DNA of 64,000 nt from Streptomyces sp. NBC_01498 (GCF_036327775.1 NZ_CP109598.1:4848001-4912000); one strand, 5' to 3'. Shown: positions 34,997-44,239, numbered from the stretch's first letter. Numbers and translations: made by a program. Notes: a model not told the origin generated them from the sequence alone.

Positions 34997-36891
34997 CGGC
35001 CCGCCGCTCCCGCCCCCGAACCCGCCACGGGCGCGGGTCCGGAAGCGGGGGCGGGTTCCGGCGCGAGCGCCGGGTCCATGGGGGTGGCGGTCGACGCGGG
35101 GTCGACCGGCGCGGACACCGGTGCGGGCGCGGCGGCGCGCGGGGTGTCGCCGCCGCGCAGCGTCTGGCCGTGCACCAGCTCCTGGTAGAGCGCGGAGCGC
35201 GTCAGCAGTTCCTCGTGCGTACCCCGGTCCACGATGTGGCCCTCGTCCACAACCACGATCAGATCGGCGTCCTGCACGGTCGAGATGCGGTGCGCGACGG
35301 CGATCACCGCGCGCTCGGCGGACAGTTCACGCATCAGCGCCCGCAGCCGCTCCTCGTTCTCGCTGTCGAGCTGCGACGTCGGCTCGTCGAAGAGCACGAT
35401 GCGGGTCTCGCGGAGCAGCACCCGGGCCGCCGCCAGCCGCTGCCGCTGACCGCCCGACAGGTCCTCGGCACGGCCCAGTTCGGTGTCCAGCCCGTCCGGC
35501 AGCGCCTCGACGGCCGCGCGCAGCCCGAGCGTCTCCAGCGCCCGCCACAGCTCCGTCTCCGGTACGTCGGTGTCCTGGCCGAGCTGGAGGTTCTGCCGCA
35601 CCGTGCCCTCGACCAGGGTGAAGCTCTGGTCGACATAGCTGATCTCACCGCGCAGCTGCCGCAGCGGCCACCGCTCGACCGGATGGCCGCACAGGGATAT
35701 CCGGCCCGAGTCCGGCAGCAGGAACCGCTCGGTCAGTCCGAGCAGCGTGGTCTTGCCCGCGCCGGAGGGGCCGACGATGGCGGTCAGTCCGCGCGCGGGA
35801 GCGGCGAAGGACGCCTCGTGGATGATGGTGCGCCCGCCGTCCGCGTACACGACCTGGTCGAACTCCACGGCCGGCGCGGTGGGCGAGGGCTCGACCGGAC
35901 CGGCCGGTCCGGGCTCCTCGGACGGGATCATGAGCACGCTGTTCAGCCGGCCGCGCGCGGCCAGGCCCGCCTGCATCCGGGCGAAGCCGGAGACGAGCAG
36001 GGTGATCGGCGAGACCAGTTGCAGCAGATAGACGATGAAGGCGGCGAACTCGCCGATGTTCAGATCCCCGGAGGCCAGCCGGGCGCCGCTGACGACCATC
36101 ACCGCGACGATCGACAGCTGCTGGCCGAACTGCATCGTGGGACCGACCAGCGCGCTCACCCGCGCGACCGACACGGCGGCCTTGCGGGCGTCGTCCACGC
36201 TGTGCCCGAGGGAGGCGGCGACCTGACGCTCGGCCAGGAACGCCTTGACGGTCGGCAGCGACAGCACGGCCGCCGTCATCTGCTGGGACATGGAGCCGAT
36301 GGCGTTCTGCTGCTGCTCGACTCCGCTGCGGATCGCCCGTACGCAGGCGGCGATGCCCAGCCCGGCGACCGTGAAGGTGGCCAGCACGACCAGGAGCAGG
36401 ACCCAGTCCAGCACTCCCATGGCGATCAGGGTGCCCACGGCCAGGAAGAGCGACGACGGTATCTGCGCGACACCGACGTCCACCACGGAGCGCAGCTGCG
36501 AACTGTCGGAGCTGGCGCGGGCCACGAGATTGCCGGCCCCCTCGCGCCGTACCCGCCGCAGCGGCAGGGTCAGGATGTGCGCGGCGATCCGGAAGCGCGC
36601 CTCGGAGACCAGGGCCTCACCGGCGCGGGCGAGCAGGAAGGAGCCGAGCGCCGCGGTCAGACCGGCGCCGAGGGCGAGTCCGGCCATCAGGAGCATCGGA
36701 CGGACCGGCCGCTCGTCCTGGCCCAGTGCCATCACCAGGTCCCGGACCTGGAGGGGCAGCAGGAGCGTGGCGACGGCGGAGAGCATGCTCATCACCACCG
36801 CACCGGCGACGGCGGCCTTCCTGCCCTCCAGGAGCTGGGCGAAGACGCGCAGTTCGTCGGTGCCGGCCGGACGTGGTTCTTCCTTGGCCAT
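34993..36891 (-). CDS. ABC exporter, full half-transporter (TMD-NBD)
   Basis: 632 residues: six-helix membrane domain (about 30-310), then NBD with Walker A GPSGAGKTTLLG (near 385), signature LSGGQRQRLAAARVLL, Walker B IVLFDEPTSQLDS. A Pro/Ala-rich tail of about 50 residues follows. No C39 peptidase domain, consistent with leader removal by the separate M16 pair. Works as a homodimer, probably exporting the finished lanthipeptide. ATGA overlap with the flavoprotein gene; 62 bp after the HopA1 gene. Confidence 0.9.
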   Translation of the reverse strand: MAKEEPRPAGTDELRVFAQLLEGRKAAVAGAVVMSMLSAVATLLLPLQVRDLVMALGQDERPVRPMLLMAGLALGAGLTAALGSFLLARAGEALVSEARFRIAAHILTLPLRRVRREGAGNLVARASSDSSQLRSVVDVGVAQIPSSLFLAVGTLIAMGVLDWVLLLVVLATFTVAGLGIAACVRAIRSGVEQQQNAIGSMSQQMTAAVLSLPTVKAFLAERQVAASLGHSVDDARKAAVSVARVSALVGPTMQFGQQLSIVAVMVVSGARLASGDLNIGEFAAFIVYLLQLVSPITLLVSGFARMQAGLAARGRLNSVLMIPSEEPGPAGPVEPSPTAPAVEFDQVVYADGGRTIIHEASFAAPARGLTAIVGPSGAGKTTLLGLTERFLLPDSGRISLCGHPVERWPLRQLRGEISYVDQSFTLVEGTVRQNLQLGQDTDVPETELWRALETLGLRAAVEALPDGLDTELGRAEDLSGGQRQRLAAARVLLRETRIVLFDEPTSQLDSENEERLRALMRELSAERAVIAVAHRISTVQDADLIVVVDEGHIVDRGTHEELLTRSALYQELVHGQTLRGGDTPRAAAPAPVSAPVDPASTATPMDPALAPEPAPASGPAPVAGSGAGAAGR

Positions 36892-36953
36892 GGTGGTGGT
36901 TCTCCTCCAGCTTGCGGTTACATCCGGTCACTTTCGGTCGCACGGCGGACGGT

Positions 36954-38078
36954 TCAGGGCGCGGTGGCGGCTCCGGTGCCGGTGGTGAGGTCGGTGGTGG
37001 GCTCGGCGGACGTGGACCCGGTGCCGGCCGTCCAGGGCCAGGGCGCCGAGTCGAGGTTCCGGGCGGGGTCGGCGGGGTCGACGTTCGCCGCGGCGCAGGC
37101 CGCCGACAGCTCGGCGGCGGTCGGGCGTTCCCGCCCCTGCTCGGCGGCGGCCACGAACGCGCGCGCCACCACATGCGAACGGTGCTCGCCGAAACTGAGT
37201 CCGCGCATCCCGGCCCGGTCGTCCTTCGGCTCCCAGGCGGCCGTCACACCCGGGGCCACGACATGCGCGTACGCGGGGGAGGGGCCGTCCGGCAGTCCGG
37301 TGGCCACGGCGCTCTCGGTCAACGCGTCGACCACGCCCCAGGATTCGGAGCTGAGATAGACCACCATGCCGTCGTTGCGCGGCAGGCTGCCCGGGTTCGA
37401 GATGATCTTCGCGCGGTAGATCGCCGACCGGCTCTCCAGCGTGCTCAGGACGGAGTTCCACAGGACGGGTCCCTGCTCGGCGTCGTTCACCCGCAGATAG
37501 ACGCGCAGCAGATCGCCGCCGCCGGTACGGCCCTTGCCGCTGTCCACCAGGAAGAAGCCCGGCGAGAGCAGCGGGCGGGCGGCGGGCATCGTCATCCGGA
37601 CCACGGGGCGCGCCGGTTCGCCGACCGTACGGCCGGTCTCCTCCAGCGACACCGAATCCGGCAGGTTCAGCCGCAGACCGTCGATCTCCACGACACGCCG
37701 TCCGGCGGCCGTCCGCCCGTCGGTGAGGATCGCGGGCGCGACGGTCGTCGCGTGGGGCGTCGCCGCGGCGAGCCGGGCCTCGTACTCCGGGGCGCGCAGC
37801 GTCTTGGGCGCCTTGCGGTCGCGTATGCCGCGCCCGGTGTGCAGCACCTCGTACAGGGTGCGGGCCAGTGTGAAGCGCATCGCGGACGGGGACTCGGCCG
37901 TCACCTCGTCCTCGCCGACCCAGGCGGTCAGGCCGTCCGACGCGATACGGACGGTCTCCAGGGCGCCGCGCAGCCCGGGGGAGAGCAGCGGCTCCGGCTC
38001 CGCGGGGGCGGTGGCCGTGCCTGCGCCCGCCCCGGTGTTGGTGTCCGTCCCGGTGCTGGTGTCCGTGACCGTGCTCAT
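36954..38078 (-). CDS. HopA1-family protein (class V lanthipeptide lyase component, LxmY-like)
   Basis: 374 residues from ATG 38078; start overlaps the kinase stop by 4 bp (ATGA). Disordered Thr/Gly/Ala termini frame a core with features of the HopA1 effector family (RFTLARTLYEVLHTGRGI, FFLVDSGKGR, LLRVYLRVND, YRAKIISNPGSLPRNDGMVV, RAGMRGLSFGEHRSHVVARA). In class V lanthipeptides and thioamitides such proteins act with an APH-like kinase, eliminating phosphate from phospho-Ser/Thr. Here the kinase gene is directly upstream, supporting the same pairing. Confidence 0.82.
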   Translation of the reverse strand: MSTVTDTSTGTDTNTGAGAGTATAPAEPEPLLSPGLRGALETVRIASDGLTAWVGEDEVTAESPSAMRFTLARTLYEVLHTGRGIRDRKAPKTLRAPEYEARLAAATPHATTVAPAILTDGRTAAGRRVVEIDGLRLNLPDSVSLEETGRTVGEPARPVVRMTMPAARPLLSPGFFLVDSGKGRTGGGDLLRVYLRVNDAEQGPVLWNSVLSTLESRSAIYRAKIISNPGSLPRNDGMVVYLSSESWGVVDALTESAVATGLPDGPSPAYAHVVAPGVTAAWEPKDDRAGMRGLSFGEHRSHVVARAFVAAAEQGRERPTAAELSAACAAANVDPADPARNLDSAPWPWTAGTGSTSAEPTTDLTTGTGAATAP

Positions 38079-39196
38079 GCGGCCTCCCCGAGTCCCACCG
38101 TGGAGACGAAGCTCCGCGGGTCCAGTAGCGCGGTCCGGCCGATTCCCGCCGCCGCGCGGACGATGGCCGACAGCCGGCCGTTCTCCTTGGTGGAAGCGAT
38201 CAGCCGGTCGATCAGATGCCAGCCGGCGTACGACGTGGCCCGTACGACCAGTCCGTCGTCGTCGGGGCCGCCGCCCTCGCGGTAGCCCCGGTGGAACGCG
38301 GAGATCAGCGGCAGCACCCGGGTCAGCTCCTCGGTGCCGCGCGCCACGACCTCCTCGTGGGTCAGCGTCGCCGAGAAGGCGTCGTCCGTCTCCTGCGCGG
38401 GAATCCGCAGCACCGCGCGGTGCAGCCACTCGCCGACGTACGCCCCGACGTCACGCGCCGGGTCGCCGAGCCGGAATTCCTCCCAGTCGTTGACGTACAG
38501 CGCGGTGTCGGTGGCCAGGAACTGGTCCAGCCGCAGGTCCCCGTGGATCGGCACCCGCGCCGCCTCGGCCTCGGTCGCCCGGAGCCGCTCCAGCCCGTCC
38601 AGCAGCGCGGCGTCGCGCTGCAACAGCCCCCAGCCCTGGATGAAGGCGCCGGTGGCGGTGACGTAGTGCTCCAGCGGGAGCGACCGCAGGTCCTCGACCG
38701 GCGGGTACGGGTGCGGGTCCGGCTCGGGGAAGTCCTCGGGCAGGAAGGGCAGTCGGTGCAGGGCGGCCACCGTGCGGCCGGCCTCGGCCGACGTCGCCTC
38801 GGTGAACTCGTCCTCCGCGGCGAGCTCGCTGCCCGAGTGGATGTCGTCGAGCATCCCGAAGACGAGCAGACGCCCCTCCTCGTCACCGCCGAGGAATTCG
38901 GGGCGGGGGAAGGGAGAGTGACCGCGATTCATCAGGCGCTCGAATGACATGAGCCGCTGGTAGCGCCGGAGGGATTCCTTGGGATTTCCCTTGAGGCGCT
39001 TCACGAATACGGCATTGCCGGTGTCGGTGACACCGGACCAGTTGTCGTTCCGGCCTGGATAGGAGAAGACCTCCGAGGCGTTGAGTGAACCCAAGTCGAG
39101 CTGGACGAGGAGCTGTTCGACCGATGCGTCCACGGGACTGTCGACAGCCGACGCGGAAGACCGGCCCTGCGGGTATTGAATCTTTTCGCCTGCCAC
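38075..39196 (-). CDS. APH-like phosphotransferase (class V lanthipeptide kinase, LxmK-like)
   Basis: 373 residues from GTG 39196. Aminoglycoside-phosphotransferase fold: an N-lobe Lys in AVFVKRLKGNP, catalytic loop IHGDLRLDQF (about residue 217, Gln in place of the usual Asn), and metal site VNDWEEFRLGDPARDVGAYV (about 237). It should phosphorylate Ser/Thr of the precursor core before elimination by the HopA1 partner. First gene of the kinase-HopA1-exporter-flavoprotein-methyltransferase transcription unit. Weak ribosome binding site; a possible -35/-10 (TTGTCC, GATAGG) ends 8 bp before the GTG. Confidence 0.83.
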   Translation of the reverse strand: MAGEKIQYPQGRSSASAVDSPVDASVEQLLVQLDLGSLNASEVFSYPGRNDNWSGVTDTGNAVFVKRLKGNPKESLRRYQRLMSFERLMNRGHSPFPRPEFLGGDEEGRLLVFGMLDDIHSGSELAAEDEFTEATSAEAGRTVAALHRLPFLPEDFPEPDPHPYPPVEDLRSLPLEHYVTATGAFIQGWGLLQRDAALLDGLERLRATEAEAARVPIHGDLRLDQFLATDTALYVNDWEEFRLGDPARDVGAYVGEWLHRAVLRIPAQETDDAFSATLTHEEVVARGTEELTRVLPLISAFHRGYREGGGPDDDGLVVRATSYAGWHLIDRLIASTKENGRLSAIVRAAAGIGRTALLDPRSFVSTVGLGEAA

Positions 39197-39870
39197 AGCC
39201 GTTTCCTATCGCGGGAAGCAGCCGCCGGACAACGAATTGACCGCCATCGGCCACCCCTGACTGGGGCCGTGCGCCGGGGGTAACGTGCAGAACTGCCGCG
39301 CCACGCCGGACGCGCCGCGCGGGCCGCCTCGCGGGCCGTCCCCAGGATGCCCCGCAGCGCGTCGGGAGCCCGGTCCCGGGCCGGGCCCGAGCCCGCTTCG
39401 TACTCCGTTCGCAGGCCGTTCGCACGCGGCCCGGGGTCCCGTCCGCCGTCCGTCCGGAGCCCTTGTGACGACTGGGCCGAGAGCCCGCCGGGCCGACCCC
39501 GGACGGGGACGCCGTACGGCGGTGGACAGGTCCTGACCGGCCTGCGCACCGCCGTGGGGTCGCCGCCGCGGGCCGGCCGTCCCGAACGGAACGGCCGGCC
39601 CCGGCCGACGACGGCCGCCCTCATCCGGATCAGTGGTGACAACCACGCCCGGGTGAGAGGCGGTTCGGGATTCGGGCCGGCGAACAGCGGCCTGTGACGA
39701 TTCCTCCGCTAACCGTCACGCGCCACCGCCGTTCGTGGGGCCCGGTGTTCCGAATCTCGAATTGTTCTTTCGTCGCCCGCCTGTGGTGCGGACTGTCTGG
39801 AGCGGCACCGCACCGCGTGTTCGCACGGTGCGTTATTTCTTCGTACACCGGATCGTGCATGGGTCGGCGC
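39197..39870. other. Gene-free region upstream of the lanthipeptide kinase
   Basis: No convincing gene in 674 bp. Overlapping open frames in several phases have Arg/Pro-rich translations without domains. The lower-GC part near 39720-39870 precedes the small LuxR-type gene's end. Confidence 0.5.
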
Positions 39871-40095
39871 TCAGACGATTCTTCGCCGAACGGCCCACAC
39901 GACCGCTTCGATCGGCGTTTCCACGTCGACCCGGTCGCAAATGGCCCGCAGTTTCCGGCGCAGGGTGCGGTCGCTCATTCCCATCCGGCGTGCGACCTGC
40001 GCCATGGTGCAACCCTGCGAGACAAGTTGAAGGATTCTCAAGTGATCGTTTTCCAGTCCGAGGTGGGGGACTCTGAGGACACTTCGTGTATTCAC
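39871..40095 (-). CDS. Small LuxR-type helix-turn-helix protein
   Basis: 74 residues from GTG 40095, preceded by GAGG nine bases upstream; a GTG at 40110 would add five residues. Essentially a stand-alone LuxR/GerE HTH (HLRILQLVSQGCTMAQVARR, then MGMSDRTLRRKLRAICDRVD) with no sensory domain, as in single-domain LuxR regulators of secondary metabolite clusters. Lies 670 bp upstream of the kinase gene on the same strand, likely a regulator of the cluster. Confidence 0.8.
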   Translation of the reverse strand: MNTRSVLRVPHLGLENDHLRILQLVSQGCTMAQVARRMGMSDRTLRRKLRAICDRVDVETPIEAVVWAVRRRIV

Positions 40096-40549
40096 CTGTA
40101 TCAACCTCACGGTCGTCCGGCGGTGAGGCGCCGGATTCCGAGGTGCTCGACGGCCGGGAGCGACAAGCCCGTTCGTGTGCTGTCGCCGGACGAGCTGCTT
40201 TCCGCGGTTCGATCGAGCATGGTCCGGGAAGTACGGATTTCCGGTCTATGCGTCAGCCAATTCTGCCCCCGTTCCTGTCATCGGACCGGAGTGGTAATCC
40301 GGTCCGTCCGCCCGTGACGCGGGAGTTGCCTCCCCGTGTCCGAGGTGGGCGGGCTACCGGCCACCTTCGGCCATGACACCCCTCCACCTCGCCTCCACTC
40401 CGTATGTTCAAACGGTCCGGTGGGTGAGGTGAACGGGGCGGGATGTGATCGCCGTGTGCTGCCGACCCGTCACCGGACTTCCCCGAGGACGCCCGAACGG
40501 TCTCCCAGCTTCGTTTTCCGTCCGCGCGGGGGTCCTCCGGGGGCGAGGT

Positions 40550-40596
40550 GACACCCTCAAGGAATGTGACGCAGATCACAGCATCCTTTGGGTGTC
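40550..40596. promoter_or_regulatory. Nested palindrome with CRP-like core
   Basis: The core TGTGACGCAGATCACA (40565-40580) fits the CRP/FNR-family pattern TGTGA-n6-TCACA exactly. Around it, almost concentric, are AAGGA/TCCTT (40559-40563 and 40584-40588) and GACACCC/GGGTGTC (40550-40556 and 40590-40596). No gene start follows within 300 bp on either strand. Confidence 0.6.
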
Positions 40597-41123
40597 GCCA
40601 GGAGTCTCTTCGGTGCCCTGATGTCTGAAAAGTCGCGACTGGGTACCTCGGCCGGGTGTCCGGCGGAGGACGTCCCGAACGGGCCCGTACGACCCCCCGG
40701 CGACCCGGTGGCGCGAACGCGCGAGGGTCGTACGCCGGACACGGGAACCGGCCCCGACGAGGGAAGAAGTGATCCTCGGGCAACCAATTCGCGCCGTCGC
40801 GGGCGGGGTTGATAAACGGTCGAATGGCCGGTCGGAAGGCATCCGGGAGCGCGTACGGGAGGCGGTATTCCGGACAAGGCAAGGGCGCCACGCCGGTTAC
40901 ACGGAGAAAGTCGGCGCCGTTGTTGTTGCGGGAGTGTTAAGTGCCCGTGGAGGGCCCTGAGTCCGCCCGGGAGGCCGTCCGGAATTGCGCGGGGAAGGGC
41001 GGCCCGACAGTCTTTTTTCGGCCCGGGGCCGTCCGCCGTGCCCGCATCACGCGCCGGGGGTGCCTCTTTCGCACCCGGCGGGCGCCCGACTCGACTGCGG
41101 CGACGGCTCCCTCTGGGCGCCCT

Positions 41124-41211
41124 GGGGCGGCCGGGTCTGGTGCGGCGTCAGATTCTTGTGCGGCGGCCGGTCCCTCTGCGGCGCCCCGGGGCGGCCGGGT
41201 CTGGTGCGGCG
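41124..41211. repeat. 24-bp direct repeat
   Basis: The 24-bp unit beginning GGGGCGGCCGGGTCTGG occurs at 41124-41147 and 41188-41211. Low-complexity GC-rich DNA surrounds it. Confidence 0.7.
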
Positions 41212-41508
41212 GTCGGTTTCCCTGTGGTGGCCGAGGCCGCTGAGGCGACCGGCGCGGTGCTGGCTGTCGGTACCCGTCGCCTGTCGGTCGGCATCCGTCG
41301 GTCGGCCCCTGTCGGTCGGCTCCCGCCTGTCGGCTCCTCAGGCCGGTAACCGTCGGCCGGTTCGTGTCGGTCGGGCCGGGGGCGGGTAGACGGCACGCGC
41401 GAGGCGCCTTCCGGGGCCGGCGGGGCGCCGGCGGCCTCTTGGGGCTGGCGGCGCGGGTGCCTCCCCGGCTAGGTTCGCGGGCGTCTGACATGAACACAGG
41501 GAGTGTGA

Positions 41509-42936
41509 ATGCGCAAGGCGCTGAGATGGCTGCTGTCCCTCGTGCTGCTCGTCGGCACGCTGGGCGTGGCCGGTGCGGCAACAGCCGCCGACGGGAACGC
41601 GGGATCCGCGGCCCCCGACATCAAGGACCGCATCCTCGCCATCCCGGGGATGAGCCTGATCGAGGAGAAGCCGTACCCCGGTTACCGATACTTCGTCCTC
41701 AACTACACCCAGCCCGTCGACCACAAGCGACCGTCGAAGGGCACCTTCAAGCAGCGCCTCACGCTGCTGCACAAGGACACCACCCGTCCCACCGTGTTCT
41801 TCACGAGCGGGTACGGCGTGTCCACCAACCCCGGCCGCAGTGAGCCGACCCGGATCATCGACGGCAACCAGGTCTCACTGGAGTACCGCTTCTTCACGCC
41901 GTCCCGGCCCGAGCCGGCCGACTGGAAGACGCTCGACTACGAGCAGGCCGCGGCCGACCAGCACCGTATCTTCGGCGCGTTCAAGAAGATCTACCCGAAG
42001 AAGTGGCTCGCCACCGGTGGCTCGAAGGGCGGCATGACCGCCACGTACTACGAGCGCTTCCACCCGAAGGACATGGACGGCGTCGTCGCCTACGTCGCAC
42101 CCAACGACGTGGTGAACAAGGAGGACTCCGCCTACGACCGCTTCTTCGAGAAGGTCGGCACCGCGGAGTGCCGCGCCAAGCTCAACGCCGTGCAGCGCGA
42201 GGCGCTGGTCCGGCGTGAGCCGCTGGAGAAGATGTACACGGACTGGGCCGAGGCCGAGGGCGCGACCTTCACCACCGTCGGCACGCTCGACAAGGCGTAC
42301 GAGGCCGTGGTCCTGGACTTCGTCTGGGCCTTCTGGCAGTACAGCCTGGAGAGCGACTGCGAGAGCATCCCGCCGGCCACCGCGTCGGACGAGGAGATCT
42401 ACAACATCATCGACGCGATCTCCGGGTTCTCCTTCTACACCGACCAGGGTCTCTCCACGTACACGCCGTACTACTACCAGGCGGGTACCGAACTGGGCGC
42501 GCCCACCGTCAAGCTGCCCCACCTGGGCAACCTGAGCCGCTACGGCTACCAGCCGCCGCGGAACTTCGTGCCGCGCGAGATCCCCATGACGTTCCGTCCG
42601 TGGGAGATGGCGTCGGTCGACAACTGGGTCCGCCACCACGCGAACCGCATGATGTTCGTCTACGGCGAGAACGACCCGTGGGGTGCGGAGCGCTTCCGTC
42701 CCGGCCACGGCGCGAAGGACAGCCACGTGTTCACCGCGCCCGGTGCCAACCACGGCGCCAACGTCGCGGGTCTCGTGCCCGACGAGAACGCCAAGGCCAC
42801 GGCCCGCATTCTCGACTGGGCGGGCGTCGCACCGGCGGCCGTGCAGCAGGACGCCGCGAAGGCGAAGCCGCTGGCGGCGTTCGACGCGAAGCTCGACAAG
42901 CGCGACATGGAGCGGATGCCGACACTGCGTCAGTAG
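41509..42936 (+). CDS. Secreted tripeptidyl aminopeptidase (peptidase family S37)
   Basis: 475 residues with a Sec signal peptide (MRKALRWLLSLVLLVGTLGV, then AGAATAADG, cleavage likely after ATAA). Alpha/beta-hydrolase core with nucleophile Ser in ATGGSKGGMTATYYER (about 168), Asp in YGENDPWG and His in APGANHGANV. These are the marks of the S37 prolyl tri/tetrapeptidyl aminopeptidases secreted by Streptomyces, which release N-terminal tripeptides during extracellular protein degradation. Start ATG 41509 preceded by AGGGAG. Two hairpins follow. Confidence 0.9.
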   Translation: MRKALRWLLSLVLLVGTLGVAGAATAADGNAGSAAPDIKDRILAIPGMSLIEEKPYPGYRYFVLNYTQPVDHKRPSKGTFKQRLTLLHKDTTRPTVFFTSGYGVSTNPGRSEPTRIIDGNQVSLEYRFFTPSRPEPADWKTLDYEQAAADQHRIFGAFKKIYPKKWLATGGSKGGMTATYYERFHPKDMDGVVAYVAPNDVVNKEDSAYDRFFEKVGTAECRAKLNAVQREALVRREPLEKMYTDWAEAEGATFTTVGTLDKAYEAVVLDFVWAFWQYSLESDCESIPPATASDEEIYNIIDAISGFSFYTDQGLSTYTPYYYQAGTELGAPTVKLPHLGNLSRYGYQPPRNFVPREIPMTFRPWEMASVDNWVRHHANRMMFVYGENDPWGAERFRPGHGAKDSHVFTAPGANHGANVAGLVPDENAKATARILDWAGVAPAAVQQDAAKAKPLAAFDAKLDKRDMERMPTLRQ

Positions 42937-42971
42937 TCAGTAGTCAGTAGTCAGCAGTCGGCAGTTCGTGG

Positions 42972-43051
42972 GGGCCGGTGGCCCGTGAGGTCACCGGCCC
43001 GTGAGCGGCAACCGCCACCGGCGCAAACTAGGGGGGCGCACCGGTGGCGGT
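42972..43051. terminator. Tandem hairpins after the S37 peptidase
   Basis: First: GGGCCGGTG (42972-42980) with CACCGGCCC (42992-43000). Second: ACCGCCACCGG (43011-43021) with CCGGTGGCGGT (43041-43051). Both have perfect arms. Just before them the stop region carries a short CAGTAGT tandem repeat (42931-42951). Confidence 0.7.
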
Positions 43052-43396
43052 GTGCTGCCCGGCCGCAGAGCGGCCTGGAGAGGGGAGCCGGCGATCGTAG
43101 CCAGTGAGCACGAGGGCCGACACCGCGCTGCGGAATGTCGACGGGAGCACATGCCGTAGGACGCGCGGGCGGCGCACCGGGTTCCCGGGAAGTGAAGATT
43201 CCGCCGTTTTCCCGGAAAAGGGGCGTTACGGCCGGAGAATCCGGTGCGGCCGTCCCCGAGGAGCGGAACAACCGCCTTCCCGTCAAGGGGCGTTCCCCGT
43301 CACCGGCCGGTCGCGGCGCGCCCCGCCCGTTGTTTCGACCTGACCCCGCCACCCGGGACCGCGACCCTCCGTCGGCGGGTACTACCCTCCTCGCCC
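43052..43396. other. Intergenic region before the methyltransferase
   Basis: 345 bp with no credible gene. No clear promoter hexamers seen. Confidence 0.45.
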
Positions 43397-44239
43397 ATGA
43401 CCGCAACGGAACCCGACTTCATCCGTGACACCCGGGCCGGCTACGACGCCATCGCGGCCGACTACGCCGAACTTGTCAGGTCCGCCCCGGAACACGACCC
43501 GCTGGGACGGGCGATGCTCGGCACCTTCGCGGAGTACGTACGGACCGACGGCGGCGGCCCCGTGGTCGAGATCGGCAGCGGACCCGGCCAGATGACCGCC
43601 CATCTGCACACGCTCGGACTCGACATCTCCGGCATCGACCTGTCGCCCGTGATGGTCGCGATGGCCCGCCGGACCTACCCCGAACTGCGGTTCGAGGAAG
43701 GGTCCATGACCGGTCTCGCCCTCCCCGACGGCGCTCTCGCCGGGCTCGTCGCCTGGTACTCGATCATCCACATCGTCCCGGAGAGACTCCCCGACGTCTT
43801 CGCGCAGTTCCACCGGGTGCTGGCCCCCGGCGGCCGGCTGCTGCTCGCCTTCCAGGTCGGCGACGAGCCCCGGCACTACGACGAGGCGTTCGGCCACCCC
43901 GTCAACCTGGACTTCCGGAGGCTGTCTCCCGACCGGGTCCTCGATCTGCTGGAGCGGGCCGGATTCCGGCCGACCGCCCGTCTCCTGCGTGAGCCGTACG
44001 AGACGGACCCGACACCGCACGCCCTCGTCCTGGCCCGCAAGCCGCTCCCGGAGCCCGGGACCCAGGGTCTGTCGTCTGGATCTCGCCGGGCTCGCGTGCC
44101 CCGGCACCACGCCTCGCCGCCGTTGACAGCACCGGAGGGAGGTACGGCCTCCGCCGTGCCTCCCTCCTCCGCCGTGCGATCCACGGCACCACCGTGGCAT
44201 CGGCCGCTGACGCGGCGGGCGCTCACCGATCCGGCCTGA
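43397..44239 (+). CDS. Class I SAM-dependent methyltransferase with MITE-derived C-terminus
   Basis: Reading from ATG 43397 gives 280 residues. Residues 1-215 are an ordinary small-molecule methyltransferase: VVEIGSGPGQMTAHLHTLGL (SAM motif I), ISGIDLSPVMVAMARR, then HRVLAPGGRLLLAFQVGDEP, ending near ALVLARKP. The remaining roughly 60 residues are Arg/Ser/Pro-rich and encoded by a 199-bp inverted-repeat element (44061-44259) that also provides the stop codon at 44237-44239. Thus the native C-terminus has been replaced. The catalytic domain appears complete, so the protein may remain active. Substrate unknown. Confidence 0.82.
   Translation: MTATEPDFIRDTRAGYDAIAADYAELVRSAPEHDPLGRAMLGTFAEYVRTDGGGPVVEIGSGPGQMTAHLHTLGLDISGIDLSPVMVAMARRTYPELRFEEGSMTGLALPDGALAGLVAWYSIIHIVPERLPDVFAQFHRVLAPGGRLLLAFQVGDEPRHYDEAFGHPVNLDFRRLSPDRVLDLLERAGFRPTARLLREPYETDPTPHALVLARKPLPEPGTQGLSSGSRRARVPRHHASPPLTAPEGGTASAVPPSSAVRSTAPPWHRPLTRRALTDPA

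Larger units (their letters stand above)
40096..41508. other. 1.4-kb region without a recognisable gene
   Basis: Open frames exist on both strands but none has a domain, a good ribosome binding site or consistent codon use. Contents: a CRP-like nested palindrome (40550-40596), a GTACGACCC/GGGTCGTAC inverted repeat (40687-40733), direct repeats (41124-41211), and a stretch of degenerate TCGGTCGGC repeats (about 41264-41380). It separates the lanthipeptide cluster from the secreted peptidase gene. Confidence 0.55.

Noticed and set aside
39204..39646. Overlapping open frames upstream of the kinase gene
   Set aside because: Several phases are open at once and none has a start signal or recognisable protein; treated as non-coding.
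40253..40891. Possible 212-codon minus-strand gene in the gap after the lanthipeptide cluster
   Set aside because: Composition is Arg/Pro-rich without domain, overlaps equal-length frames in other phases, and runs through the CRP-like palindrome.
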